DNA from: Methanothrix sp.
GTDB taxonomy: Archaea > Halobacteriota > Methanosarcinia > Methanotrichales > Methanotrichaceae
Reading direction: 5' to 3'
Length of the DNA: 64,000 nt
NCBI RefSeq assembly: GCF_030055635.1
Contig: NZ_JASFYM010000002.1
Span: 93,290-157,289, forward strand
The notes beneath the pieces are model-generated. The model was not told where the DNA came from. It made no database searches and saw only the letters and a program-made list of their open reading frames with translations. Positions 51,967 through 61,496 of the stretch are shown here, piece after piece (positions within the stretch are counted from its first letter, which is position 1; each line of letters begins with the position of its first letter). A program made the translations under genes and the position numbers.

Positions 51967-53037
51967 GCCTATACTTCTGTACAGCGTATCCCTCTGCACC
52001 GGTATCCTCCCGTGCTTCTTTATGAGGTCCTGGAACTCATCCGGAGACATGTACTGTCCCTCTCTGGATCCCGCGCATCTGGATATGTTCTCCTCCATGA
52101 GCGTCCCGCCGAGATCGTTGGCACCCCATTCTATCGCTGCGCCTGCGACCTCCCTGCCGAGCTTCACCCAGCTCGCCTGGATGTTTGTGATGTACGGATA
52201 AAGCGCAACTCTTGCGAGCGCGTGCATCTTGAGATTCTCAAGGATATCCGGAGGTGATGATATCCTTCCGAGCTCTGTGTTCCCGGGGACGAATGGGAGC
52301 AGCACGAACTCCGTGAACCCTCCGGTCTCCATCTGTATCGATCTGATCACCTCCAGATGGCTCAATCTCTCCTCGAAGCTCTCGATGTGGCCGTAGAGCA
52401 TCGTCGAGGTCGTGGGTATGCCCATCGCGTGCGCAGATCTTATTATGAAAGACCATTCTCCGGTGGTGAGCTTGTCCGGACATATCACTTTTCTTACTGA
52501 ATCGACCAGCAGCTCGGCTGCCGTCCCTGGCATCGAATCGAGACCTGAATCTTTCAAGGAGTGGAGTGCGTCCCTCACATCAACACGGGAGCACCTAGAC
52601 ATGTGCATCACCTCCATGGGCGAGTACGCATGGAGGTGCATCCGGGGGAAGTTTGACTTCAGGATCTCCAGCATCTCGCAGTAGCTCTCCACAGTGAGCC
52701 CTGGCGCCAGCCCGCCCTGGAGGCATATCTCGGTAGCACCCATCTGCTCAGCCTCCGCTGCCTTCTGAACGATCTCCTCATGTGTCAGGATGTAACCATC
52801 TCTCCTCCTGAACGCGCAGAACCTGCAGCTTCCAACGCAGATGTTGGTGAAGTTGATGTTTCTGTTTATGACGTATGTCACCCTCCTCCCGCAGCAGCTC
52901 TCCTGGAGCATGCGGGAGAGGGAGAATAACCTCATCGGGCTCCGCCAGAGGGATCGCATGAGTTCGCGATTCAGATCTGCATGGTCTCTGGAATCGCTCA
53001 GGACGGCTTCACAGATGGAATCACTCAGGGACTTCAT
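51964..53037 (-). CDS. cofH: FO synthase subunit CofH (coenzyme F420 biosynthesis)
   Basis: Radical-SAM enzyme that joins tyrosine-derived hydroxybenzyl to 5-amino-6-ribitylaminouracil for F0. 357 residues. The cluster motif is CVGSCRFC at Cys67, Cys71 and Cys74, preceded by NRNINFTN. Further family motifs: ATEICLQGGLAPGL, HLHAYSPMEV, LDSMPGTAAELL and TSTMLYGHIES. It resembles MqnC, but CofH fits the F420-dependent host. cofG is not in the window. The stop is the first triplet of hairpin-element copy 5. Confidence 0.9.
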   Translation of the reverse strand: MKSLSDSICEAVLSDSRDHADLNRELMRSLWRSPMRLFSLSRMLQESCCGRRVTYVINRNINFTNICVGSCRFCAFRRRDGYILTHEEIVQKAAEAEQMGATEICLQGGLAPGLTVESYCEMLEILKSNFPRMHLHAYSPMEVMHMSRCSRVDVRDALHSLKDSGLDSMPGTAAELLVDSVRKVICPDKLTTGEWSFIIRSAHAMGIPTTSTMLYGHIESFEERLSHLEVIRSIQMETGGFTEFVLLPFVPGNTELGRISSPPDILENLKMHALARVALYPYITNIQASWVKLGREVAGAAIEWGANDLGGTLMEENISRCAGSREGQYMSPDEFQDLIKKHGRIPVQRDTLYRSIG

Positions 53038-53060
53038 GATGCGCCTCTCCAGGGCAGGTG

Positions 53061-53501
53061 TTATCCCGACGCCCCTTGGTCCTCAACCTCAAGAATTCTG
53101 CGCTCCCTGGGCAGCTGCGAGATCAGCCTTCCGGGGGTGTAGAGGCCGCAGCCTATCACAGAGCCCGTGTGCCTGACAACCACGTAACCCCTTTCCGCCG
53201 GTGCTCTCAGCTCCAGACTCTCGCCCGCAAAGAAGCGTCTCGCCATCTCATCATCCAGATCGATGACGTTCTTTCTCGCGTATCTGCCCCAGAGCTGTAG
53301 CGCGTAGGTGGTCGGCTTCCACGGGCTCTCGCGCATCGATATCACCCTCATCCCGATGCTCTCGCACCTGAACGGCGGGATCTCCGGAAGGCTGAACGCC
53401 CATATCATTCTGCCGCGCCTGAAGAAGCTGTATCCTTCGAACACCTCCTCAGGGATGTCAAATCTCTCCTTCCACATCGCTACCACTGTATCTTTATTCA
53501 C
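53061..53501 (-). CDS. RNA-binding-like protein matching the C-terminal part of RsmF/NOP2-Sun methylases
   Basis: About 146 residues from GTG 53501; ATG 53477 and TTG 53534 are alternatives. It reads MWKERFDIPEEVFEGYSFF, with RVISMRESPWKPTTYALQLWG and a C-terminal PUA-like strand RGYVVVRHTGSVIGCGLYT. In bacterial RsmF such domains follow the methylase in one protein; here they are a separate gene that overlaps the methylase stop. Likely helps bind the rRNA or tRNA substrate. 23 bases precede the cofH start. Confidence 0.75.
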   Translation of the reverse strand: MNKDTVVAMWKERFDIPEEVFEGYSFFRRGRMIWAFSLPEIPPFRCESIGMRVISMRESPWKPTTYALQLWGRYARKNVIDLDDEMARRFFAGESLELRAPAERGYVVVRHTGSVIGCGLYTPGRLISQLPRERRILEVEDQGASG

Positions 53502-54402
53502 CAGCTGAAAGCCTTCTGCGGAGCTTCGCGACAAAGAATCCCCCCGTGTCGTTCTCGTGCGGATAATACCTTCTGCATTTCACGAGCTCCTCGCCGTAAT
53601 CGGTGTTGTTCCAAGATGCCAGACCAGGGCTTGAGCGGAGACCTGGGATCGTGAATTCCTCCACATCAGCGAGATCGAGCACCCTGGACACAACCCCCTC
53701 GTTCTCCTCCGGAGCGAACGTGCATGTGGAGTAGACCACAACCCCTCCTGGCCTTGTCAGCTGTATCGCCCTGCGCAGGAGTGATACCTGCAGGTTTTGC
53801 AGATCGATGCTTCTCTTTAAAGAACACCTTGCGATCACTCCCGGATATCTTCGAGCGGTGCCCTCGCTCGAGCATGGCGCATCTACAAGCGCCCTGTCGA
53901 AGGTGTACTGCGGAAAGCGTCTACCATCATATGATGTGACAACAGCGTTGACCACGCCGAGCCTCTCGAGGTTGGCCCGGAGCGGCACGATGCGTGCCGA
54001 TGAGCTGTCGTTCGCGACCACCATCCCCCTGTTCGACATCTGCATGCTCATCTGCGCGGCCTTTCCGCCGGGAGCTGCACAGAGGTCCAGTATCCGCTCG
54101 CCAGGCTGCGGGTCGAGGACCACCGGCGGCAGCATGGATATCTCCTCCTGCACGTGAATCAGGCCCATGTGAAACTCCATAAGCCTTCCCGGCTTCTCTG
54201 CATCCAGCCTCAGCCCGAGCGGATACCAGCTCATGCGCTCGTACCCGATCCCCAGCCGCTCCAGCCTGGAGAGCAGCTCGGGGACAGAGGTCTTCAGTGT
54301 ATTTATTCTGATGGTCACCGGCAGCGGCCTGCTCATGAAATCCAGGAATGCATCGAAATCGGGTATAATATCGCGGTACCTCTCCAGGTGCTCGTATCCC
54401 AT
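53494..54402 (-). CDS. NOP2/Sun family RNA cytosine-5 methyltransferase
   Basis: 302 residues. SAM-binding motif ILDLCAAPGGKAAQM, catalytic Cys in VDAPCSSEGTARR and in VVYSTCTFAPEENE. An N-terminal segment SRPLPVTIRINTLK is the typical NOL1/NOP2/Sun start. Methylates cytosine at C5 in rRNA or tRNA; the position cannot be told. It overlaps the downstream RNA-binding-like gene by eight bases and forms an operon with it. Confidence 0.93.
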   Translation of the reverse strand: MGYEHLERYRDIIPDFDAFLDFMSRPLPVTIRINTLKTSVPELLSRLERLGIGYERMSWYPLGLRLDAEKPGRLMEFHMGLIHVQEEISMLPPVVLDPQPGERILDLCAAPGGKAAQMSMQMSNRGMVVANDSSSARIVPLRANLERLGVVNAVVTSYDGRRFPQYTFDRALVDAPCSSEGTARRYPGVIARCSLKRSIDLQNLQVSLLRRAIQLTRPGGVVVYSTCTFAPEENEGVVSRVLDLADVEEFTIPGLRSSPGLASWNNTDYGEELVKCRRYYPHENDTGGFFVAKLRRRLSAGE

Positions 54403-54740
54403 GTGCGGTGTGGTGAATGCTTATCGGCAAAATATCTTGGCCTCTGAGAAAAGCACCTGCTCCAGATGATACCGTGAGAGCAGATCTCATCATGGAGCTT
54501 CGCGGGTCATCGCTTTCGAAATACTATCACCACTGCTTTCATTTGCCTGACACCCCAGCAAGCTGGATTTCGGGGGGAACAGATACAGGAAGTGACTATG
54601 GTCGCTGAACATAAAAAGTCGGCCTCGCTCGATATTTCCGGTAATCTGTGGGCATCGTTCAAGCACAAACCGTCCGGATGCGATGCCACCGGGACGAAAG
54701 TTTGATATCCAGTCGCGCCCTCAACACACAGGGTGGTCTG
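54403..54740. other. Divergent intergenic region
   Basis: About 338 bases without a convincing gene. A TATA-like TTTGATATCC near 54699-54708 may serve the plus-strand small gene. No RNA gene was recognised. Confidence 0.45.
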
Positions 54741-54977
54741 ATGAAGTTCAAGGAGTGGACCCGGCCGATCAGGAAGTTTGATGACATATACTACACAATC
54801 GAGAGGATCATCTACGGGAGGGGCAAGCTTAGCGGTTTTACGTCAGAGGATATCTACAACAACCTCCACGACAAGCGCTTCTTCAGGGATGCGGCAGATC
54901 TTCACAATTATCTCCTGGCCAAGGGCAAGACCTACAGGATAAGGCCCAAGGACGGCGGCTGGGAGAGGATCTGGTAG
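54741..54977 (+). CDS. Hypothetical protein, 78 residues
   Basis: ATG at 54741 with GGGTGGT ahead. Reads MKFKEWTRPIRKFDDIYYTIERIIYG ... GFTSEDIYNNLHDKRFFRDAADLHNYLL ... YRIRPKDGGWERIW (shown in parts). The pattern of helices followed by a short strand pair resembles a small winged helix, which is inference. No membrane or signal segment. Confidence 0.65.
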   Translation: MKFKEWTRPIRKFDDIYYTIERIIYGRGKLSGFTSEDIYNNLHDKRFFRDAADLHNYLLAKGKTYRIRPKDGGWERIW

Positions 54978-55153
54978 AGTTCGCCCACCGCATGGTTGAA
55001 GTGCGGGCAACCATAATCTTTTTGGCCTGTGAGGTTGAAAAGAAGACAGAGATGCCGGAGATATTTGGCATTGGTAATTAGCTCTGCCAATTCGTGATGC
55101 CACAGATCCGCCGAATCCGATGGGCTGGCCGTGTTTTCTGGCTGCGGCTTCCC

Positions 55154-56113
55154 TCAGATCTCCCTGAGCAGCGATTCTGCGGCCCTGGCCACGGCCTCTC
55201 TCGAGCTCAGCCTCGGCCTCCAGCCGAGCTGTCTTATCGCATCTGTTGAAAGGCACATCAGCTTCACATCCCCCTTCCAGCCCCTTCCATCGATCCCTCC
55301 GGTGAATCTGTACCTCACACCGTCCAGACCCATCGTTTTGACGACTATATCCGCGATCTCCCTGACATCGACAGTGTCCTGTGAGCCTATGTTGTATATG
55401 TTCACCTGATCATCTGCATGCTCGACACAGTGGATCATCGCGTCCACGCAGTCCCTGACATCGAGATAGGACTTCCGCTGCGCACCTGATCCGAGAATCT
55501 CGAGCTCGTTCGGGTTTGCCCTTAGCTTTCTTATGAAATCCACGATAACCCCGTGGTTCCCGCGCTCTCCCACTATGTTCGCGAAGCGGTATATCCACGC
55601 CTGCATGTCGAACGTGTGGCAGTAAGATGATATCATCGCCTCGCATGCGAGCTTCGATGCCCCGTAGAGCGATATCGGCTTCAGCGGGCCGTAGTCCTCC
55701 GGCGTGGGTATGATCTTCGCCTCCCCATACACAGTCGATGTCGATGTGAACGCTATTCTCCTGACCCCAGCTCTTCGCATCGCCTCGAGGAGGTTGTAGG
55801 TGGTGAGGGCGTTCTGCTCGAGGTGGACCCTCGTATCAGTCTCGCCCACTGCAACAGAGGGGTTGGCAGCGAGATGGAACACAATATCCTTGTCCTTCAC
55901 AGCATCGTAGACCTCAAGCCTGTCGAGCAGATCAGCCTCTATGAGCCTGAAGCGCGGATTGGATTCGTGTGCCCTGAGATACTCCCGCTTTCCCGTGCTC
56001 ATATTGTCTATGACTGTAACATCATTGTGTTTTATCAGCGCATCTACCAGATGAGATCCTATGAACCCTGCACCGCCAGTTACCAGAACCGACATGTCTC
56101 TGAGTATGGGCAT
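55154..56113 (-). CDS. NAD-dependent sugar-nucleotide epimerase/dehydratase (GalE-like)
   Basis: 319-residue extended short-chain dehydrogenase. Rossmann motif VTGGAGFIGSH at the start, VIDNMSTGK, catalytic Thr/Ser region FTSTSTVYGEA and the YGASK motif. Likely UDP-glucose 4-epimerase or a related C4/C5 epimerase for surface glycans. The first Met at 56113 fits leaderless transcription from AAGATATATCAT at 56136-56147; the internal Met at 56095 is an alternative. The exact sugar cannot be named. Confidence 0.9.
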   Translation of the reverse strand: MPILRDMSVLVTGGAGFIGSHLVDALIKHNDVTVIDNMSTGKREYLRAHESNPRFRLIEADLLDRLEVYDAVKDKDIVFHLAANPSVAVGETDTRVHLEQNALTTYNLLEAMRRAGVRRIAFTSTSTVYGEAKIIPTPEDYGPLKPISLYGASKLACEAMISSYCHTFDMQAWIYRFANIVGERGNHGVIVDFIRKLRANPNELEILGSGAQRKSYLDVRDCVDAMIHCVEHADDQVNIYNIGSQDTVDVREIADIVVKTMGLDGVRYRFTGGIDGRGWKGDVKLMCLSTDAIRQLGWRPRLSSREAVARAAESLLREI

Positions 56114-56135
56114 GCTTTGAGGGTACGTGAGAGGT

Positions 56136-56147
56136 ATGATATATCTT
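56136..56147 (-). promoter_or_regulatory. TATA box of the epimerase gene
   Basis: AAGATATATCAT on the minus strand, about 26 bases before the predicted transcription start at the first Met (56113). Confidence 0.5.
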
Positions 56148-56340
56148 TTGGAGATTTACGTTCAGATGTGGCTGAATCCTCATCGTCCGGAGGCCAGTGT
56201 TCCTTGTTGGGTCGTGTACTTGTATCATTAAGAGATAGCCCCATGCGGCCGCATGGGATCCACACAGCATCATGCCAGTGCACACTGATTCCTTACAGCC
56301 TACTCTGGAGCCCACGAGCTTGTTGATATGAAGCAGATCT

Positions 56341-56898
56341 TCACTCTGAACCTCTGAGCCTCAGGACGTACAGCTCCTCGAAGAAGTACCTCTCCCTGGC
56401 CACGATCTCCGTGGTGAACCCCAACGCCTGGGCCAGCTCCACGACCTCTTCCAGCCCCGTGAGGGAGGAGATGAGGAGAAGTATCCTCCCCCGAGGGCTC
56501 ATGATACCCTTCGCGCCACTCAGAAACCTCGCTATCACCTCTCTCCCATCAGCTCCGCCGTCGAGAGCTGCTGAAAGCCAACGATCATCCTCAGGAATTG
56601 AATCTGACCCCTCATCTGCGGGCAGATACGGTGGATTGAAAAGAATGAGATCGAATCTCGCGCCTATTCCATGGAACAGATCCGCTCTGACCGCAGGTAT
56701 GCCCAGAGATGCCGCTGCTTTCACAGCATGGGGATTGATATCTGTGGCCAGTATGCTTCTGACCCTGGATGCAAGAGATTTTGATATCACCCCAGAGCCG
56801 CACCCGATCTCTATTACAGAGTCGTCGGCCCTGGCTTCAGCGATCGCAGCACGCATGAGGAGATATGTGTCCTCAGATGGGGGGTACACGTTCACCAT
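56341..56898 (-). CDS. HemK2-like release-factor glutamine methyltransferase
   Basis: 185 residues. SAM motif VIEIGCGSGVISK and the substrate motif NPPYLPADEG typical of PrmC/HemK2, which methylates the GGQ glutamine of release factor. Short length matches the eukaryote/archaea HemK2 form without an N-terminal domain. ATG at 56898. 227 bases separate it from the epimerase. Confidence 0.9.
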   Translation of the reverse strand: MVNVYPPSEDTYLLMRAAIAEARADDSVIEIGCGSGVISKSLASRVRSILATDINPHAVKAAASLGIPAVRADLFHGIGARFDLILFNPPYLPADEGSDSIPEDDRWLSAALDGGADGREVIARFLSGAKGIMSPRGRILLLISSLTGLEEVVELAQALGFTTEIVARERYFFEELYVLRLRGSE

Positions 56899-57052
56899 TT
56901 CGCCCCCTTTTTGGTGAAGCGAGATTTATCAGACACGGTGACCCTGCATAGTATACGCACGCTTTGCTTTTCCCGGTGCTCGATCTGAGCATAGGTCTGC
57001 TGAGCATATGTCTGGATGCAAATATTAGCAAGCCTGCAGCACAACCTGAAAT

Positions 57053-57547
57053 TCAGCTTTGCATTGTCTTTCTCCTGCACATATCCATCGCCATAAGGAA
57101 TCCGCGGGCTCTCTCAGCCAGAGGATATCTGTTCACAAGCGACCTGAAGCGCGGCCCGTGGTTCGGCTCGATCATGTGCGCGAGCTCGTGCACGATCACG
57201 TAATCCTCCACCCAGACAGGCATGCCTTTGAGCCGGGAGCTTATCCTTATCGTCCCCTCCGATGGCGTGCAGGATCCATATCGTTTATCCATTCTGTCTG
57301 AGTACGAGATGCTTTTCCAAGACACAGCACCTCCGAGGTACTTCATGTTGAGCCGCATGGCCCTCTGCTCCAGATGGGAGTCGTCTCTCGATCTCCTCCT
57401 CTCCACCCTGCTCCTGAACCTGGCGATGTGCGCCTCGAGATCCCTATCGGGGATATCGGCCGGAGCCAGGACTTCTATCCTGTCCCCCTTTAGCCTTATC
57501 TCAATCGTCTTCTGTCTGCGTTTCGAGCGCCTGATCTCAACATCCAC
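57053..57547 (-). CDS. DUF45 (YgjP-like) zinc-dependent metallopeptidase
   Basis: 164 residues. The zinc motif HELAHMIEPNHGPRF (HExxH with a third His) and KRYGSCTPSEGTIRIS (the conserved WGSC-like segment) define the family. Function is presumed proteolytic; substrates are unknown. GTG at 57547 is used as the start, with no good upstream ATG. Not obviously coupled to neighbours. Confidence 0.88.
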   Translation of the reverse strand: MDVEIRRSKRRQKTIEIRLKGDRIEVLAPADIPDRDLEAHIARFRSRVERRRSRDDSHLEQRAMRLNMKYLGGAVSWKSISYSDRMDKRYGSCTPSEGTIRISSRLKGMPVWVEDYVIVHELAHMIEPNHGPRFRSLVNRYPLAERARGFLMAMDMCRRKTMQS

Positions 57548-57674
57548 AATCGATCACCCCCACTTTGCGATATATGGTGTGCGGACCTCGCATCCTCTTG
57601 AGATTCTGTTGGTTCCACCCTCCAGGCATCTCTGTGTGGCATCTTCATATACCTAAAATGCTCTGCTAGGAGTT

Positions 57675-58535
57675 ATGATCCACAGGGGCACGAGAACGAA
57701 AGGCGGCACTATGCCGCTCGAGACGCAGAAGAAGGTCGACGCGCTTCTGGATGAGTTCGTCAGCTTTGTCAATGAGATCTCGGATTCAAGACATCTGCAG
57801 CGCGGTATCGCGCGATCGTCACTGCCATGCAGCATCGTGGTCGTTCTGGACCGCAGCAAGCTTCTTGTCATCGCGCAGTTCAGGCCGAACAACCTCTCAT
57901 CGATGTACCTATCAGCAGAGCACATCGAGCTCGCCGCAGACCAGGCTCTCTCCAAGGCGAGCTGGGAGTTCGGCTTCGAGGACCCATTCCTGCTTCAGTT
58001 CCCTGCGGATCTGCTCGATATGCAACCTGCGGATCGCGCAGATGACCTCAGAAGGATGGCCGAAGAGCATGTCGATTCTGAGTTCCTGCGCTTCATGGGC
58101 ATGCTCAGCATGCTCAGACTGAGGCCGGCCTTCGGACCCGCGCCATACATCCTGGAGAACAGCTGTGCGGTTCTCTCTCGCGAGGGAGAAAAGGAGGTAT
58201 GCGATGCGGTCTCGGCTGCGCTCGATAATCTCAGGGTCCAGCCGATCATGCTCAGAGGCATAACAGCGACAGAGCTCTCCCTCAGGCAGGCATGGCGTGC
58301 GATCTGCAGCTCAAGACTGGTCATCGCAGATCTCACAGAGAGAAACGCTGATGTCATGTACGGCCTGGGGATGGCGCATGCTGTTGGAAAACCCGCTCTT
58401 GTAATCCACATGAATGGAGAACACGTGGCATTCCCCGGGCATAAGCTCCCGTACAGCCCGTCTGATATGCGATCCCTGAAGTCAAATCTTGAGAAGGCGC
58501 TGAACGATCTGCTGGGGCCGGTCCTCAACCTATAA
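57675..58535 (+). CDS. Protein with C-terminal nucleoside deoxyribosyltransferase-like domain
   Basis: 286 residues. The N-terminal half (1-150) is unrecognised and has no membrane segment (PLETQKKVDALLDEFVSF; SSMYLSAEHIELAADQAL). The C-terminal half carries SRLVIADLTERNADVMYG and GMAHAVGKPALVIH, the pattern of nucleoside 2-deoxyribosyltransferase-like/TIR-related proteins, which hydrolyse or transfer N-glycosidic bonds of nucleotides. ATG at 57675 is at leaderless distance from TCATATACC; Met at 57711 is an alternative. The role could be nucleotide salvage or NAD-type hydrolysis in defence; neither is shown. Confidence 0.7.
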   Translation: MIHRGTRTKGGTMPLETQKKVDALLDEFVSFVNEISDSRHLQRGIARSSLPCSIVVVLDRSKLLVIAQFRPNNLSSMYLSAEHIELAADQALSKASWEFGFEDPFLLQFPADLLDMQPADRADDLRRMAEEHVDSEFLRFMGMLSMLRLRPAFGPAPYILENSCAVLSREGEKEVCDAVSAALDNLRVQPIMLRGITATELSLRQAWRAICSSRLVIADLTERNADVMYGLGMAHAVGKPALVIHMNGEHVAFPGHKLPYSPSDMRSLKSNLEKALNDLLGPVLNL

Positions 58536-58589
58536 AAGAATTTCTGAAGCCATATATCATGAAATCTCCTTGGGTGTATTGGTGGCGGA

Positions 58590-58924
58590 AACCTCGCCCT
58601 TCAGGGCGTGGTGGAGCGTACCCCAACCCAGTAATACTTATCTTTCTGTACAGAATATTCCCCTGAGATGCCTTCGGACTGAGAAGACACTCCTCTGCGG
58701 AGAAACGGTTTCAATGGAATGACGACAGGCATATCGGAGCGTTCCGAATCCGCAGCAATGCGGAAGCTGAAACCTGCATTTGAGGCCAGGATCTGCTCCA
58801 GGGCCGCCGCTCTTCGGAGCTCGGTCTTGCAAGCCGATGTCAACCGGCCTATTGTCTCGGACATGTCGGAATCTCCGTATGGCGCCAGGGACAAGCTCCA
58901 GCCTTCAGGCCGGAGCAGTTGACA
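58590..58924. mobile_element. Probable decayed insertion-element remnant bounded by two hairpins
   Basis: The region between the deoxyribosyltransferase-like gene and the inositol-phosphate synthase gene contains CCTCGCCC-TTCA-GGGCGTGG (58594-58613) and hairpin-element copy 6 (58896-58915). A 97-codon minus-strand reading spans the space, with no clear homology by eye. The two hairpins resemble IS200/IS605-type ends, so a MITE-like or decayed IS is plausible. Confidence 0.35.
58880..58924 (+). repeat. Dispersed hairpin element, copy 6
   Basis: GGCGCCAGGGACAAG then CTCCAGCC-TTCA-GGCCGGAG and CAGTTGACATAG. The stem has one mismatch and the 5' arm has diverged from the TGATAG form. Confidence 0.55.
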
Positions 58925-59005
58925 TAGAGTTATATACGTCTACCTAAATAGCGTGAACCGGTCTCAGAGTTCCAGCTTCCAGGGGTTCCAGGAGGGGAAT
59001 AGGTA

Positions 59006-60115
59006 TTGAAAAAGATTAGATTGGCAGTAGCAGGGGTGGGCAACTGCGCGAGCTCTCTGATCCAGGGCATTGAGTATTACAAAAACCGGAGCGCGGAGGA
59101 GTGCGTCGGCCTCATGCACTACGACATCTGCGGTTACAGGCCAGGTGATATAGATGTCGTGGCAGCTTTTGATATCGATGCCAGGAAGGTCGGTCGTGAT
59201 ATCAGCGAGGCCATATTTGCCAGGCCGAACTGCACCAAGGTGTTCTATCCAGATGTTCCATACAAGGGTGTCGAGGTCAGGATGGGCCCGGTGCTAGATG
59301 GTGTGGCGCCGCACATGATGGATTACCCTGAGGAAAGCACATTCGTCGTAGCAGATCAGCAGCCATGCGATGTTCGGAGGGTGCTTGAGGACAGCGGCGC
59401 TGAGATACTGATAAACTACATGCCTGTGGGATCTGAGAGAGCGACGAGGTTCTATGCGCAGGCTGCCCTGGATGCTGGCGTGGCCTTCATCAACTGCATG
59501 CCCGTCTTCATAGCATCCGACAGGGAATGGGCGATGAGGTTCCAGGAAAGGGGCATCCCTGTGGTCGGAGACGATATAAAATCGCAGATCGGTGCCACAA
59601 TAGTCCACAGGACGCTGGCGAAGCTCTTCATGGACCGCGGCTGCCGGCTCGACAGGACCTATCAGCTCAACGTTGGAGGAAACACAGACTTCCTGAACAT
59701 GCTCAGCAGGGATCGGCTTAGATCGAAGAAGATATCAAAGACAGAGGCCGTCCAGTCTGTTCTGGATGCACCTCTCGATCCTGAGAACATACACATAGGG
59801 CCGTGTGATTACATACCATGGCAGAAGGACAACAAGATCTGCTTCCTGCGGATGGAGGGGAGGATCTTCGGGGACGTTCCCATAAATCTGGAGCTCAGGC
59901 TCTCTGTTGAGGACTCGCCCAACAGCGCAGGCTGCACGATCGATGCGATAAGGGTGTGCAAGCTGGCGATCGAGAGAGGCATCGGCGGACCCCTTCTGGA
60001 GATTTCGTCCTATACGATGAAGCACCCCCCCGTCCAGTACCCGGACGAGGTGGCCAGAGAGCTCGTCGAGAGGTTCATAGCAGAGTCGAAGAGCGTGATC
60101 GAGGCAAAAGTTTAG
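59006..60115 (+). CDS. myo-Inositol-1-phosphate synthase
   Basis: Makes inositol-1-phosphate from glucose-6-phosphate. 369 residues. The NAD-binding start LAVAGVGNCASSLIQGIEYY, then VVAAFDIDARKVGRD, INCMPVFIA, VVGDDIKSQIGATIVHR and NVGGNTDFLNML are conserved. The start is TTG at 59006 behind GGAGGGG. It likely feeds inositol lipids with the CDP-alcohol transferase at 22793, and possibly inositol-based solutes. Confidence 0.93.
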   Translation: MKKIRLAVAGVGNCASSLIQGIEYYKNRSAEECVGLMHYDICGYRPGDIDVVAAFDIDARKVGRDISEAIFARPNCTKVFYPDVPYKGVEVRMGPVLDGVAPHMMDYPEESTFVVADQQPCDVRRVLEDSGAEILINYMPVGSERATRFYAQAALDAGVAFINCMPVFIASDREWAMRFQERGIPVVGDDIKSQIGATIVHRTLAKLFMDRGCRLDRTYQLNVGGNTDFLNMLSRDRLRSKKISKTEAVQSVLDAPLDPENIHIGPCDYIPWQKDNKICFLRMEGRIFGDVPINLELRLSVEDSPNSAGCTIDAIRVCKLAIERGIGGPLLEISSYTMKHPPVQYPDEVARELVERFIAESKSVIEAKV

Positions 60116-60332
60116 CATTCCATGCTGTGTGATTCCCCATCCTGGAGCATGTGAAGATCACGGCTGTACTTGCAGATGATTGCAAACTGAGCGAGATATC
60201 CAAAGTCCAACATCCTGATATAAAATTTTGTAGATGTAAAGTGCATCAGCATGCTGCTCTTGGGCAGAAGGTTGACGAGAGGACTATACGCGATTGTGAA
60301 TATGCTGCTCATCCCAGAATTCGGGAGGTATT
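60116..60332. other. Intergenic region before DUF211
   Basis: No supported gene. A GTG-started reading (60151-60336) overlaps the DUF211 start by ATGA but lacks conserved appearance. TATA-like CTGATATAAAATTTTG is at 60214-60229. Confidence 0.45.
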
Positions 60333-61078
<746 letters not shown>

Positions 61079-61130
61079 TCACCGGCACAACGACATGCAT
61101 CTTTATAGTGGTGGTTGTATACACCATCTC

Positions 61131-61331
61131 ATGGAGATGTGGAAGATCCTGCTGATATGCCTCCTGATGCTGCCTGCATTCTTTGCTTTGAATTACCTGG
61201 TGGTCGTCTACATGGCGAGGAGCAGAAGGGACAGGGAGATGCGGGTTGAGAGGTTCGTCGGCGATTCTGTGGGCAGGGACTACAGAGCTCACAGATTCGT
61301 CACAAGAAGGTACAGGCCGAGGAGAAGATGA
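61131..61331 (+). CDS. Small membrane protein, 66 residues
   Basis: ATG at 61131 (or 61137). One N-terminal helix (MWKILLICLLMLPAFFALNY) followed by a strongly basic tail (MARSRRDREMRVERFVGDS ... VTRRYRPRRR), so an N-out/C-in signal-anchor protein. The TATA-like CTTTATAGTG at 61101-61110 predicts leaderless transcription. Function unknown. Confidence 0.7.
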   Translation: MEMWKILLICLLMLPAFFALNYLVVVYMARSRRDREMRVERFVGDSVGRDYRAHRFVTRRYRPRRR

Positions 61332-61496
61332 GCATGTTGCAGTGAGCAGACTCGAAGCGACCGGATGGCCTGCGAGCTCAGCATTCACTGGCTTATTCAC
61401 CGCATGAGTCCCGACAGCCACATGCCCTCAACGGTGAGATACCGAGACGCTGGAGAACCGCAGAATATTTGGATGCATGTAAAGAGAGTTCGGATC

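Larger units (their letters stand above)
58536..59005. other. Intergenic region with the remnant and the inositol synthase promoter
   Basis: No supported gene. The inositol-phosphate synthase promoter is AGTTATATACGT near 58928-58939, giving a leader of about 50 bases that contains GGAGGGG at 58991-58997 before the TTG start. Confidence 0.5.
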
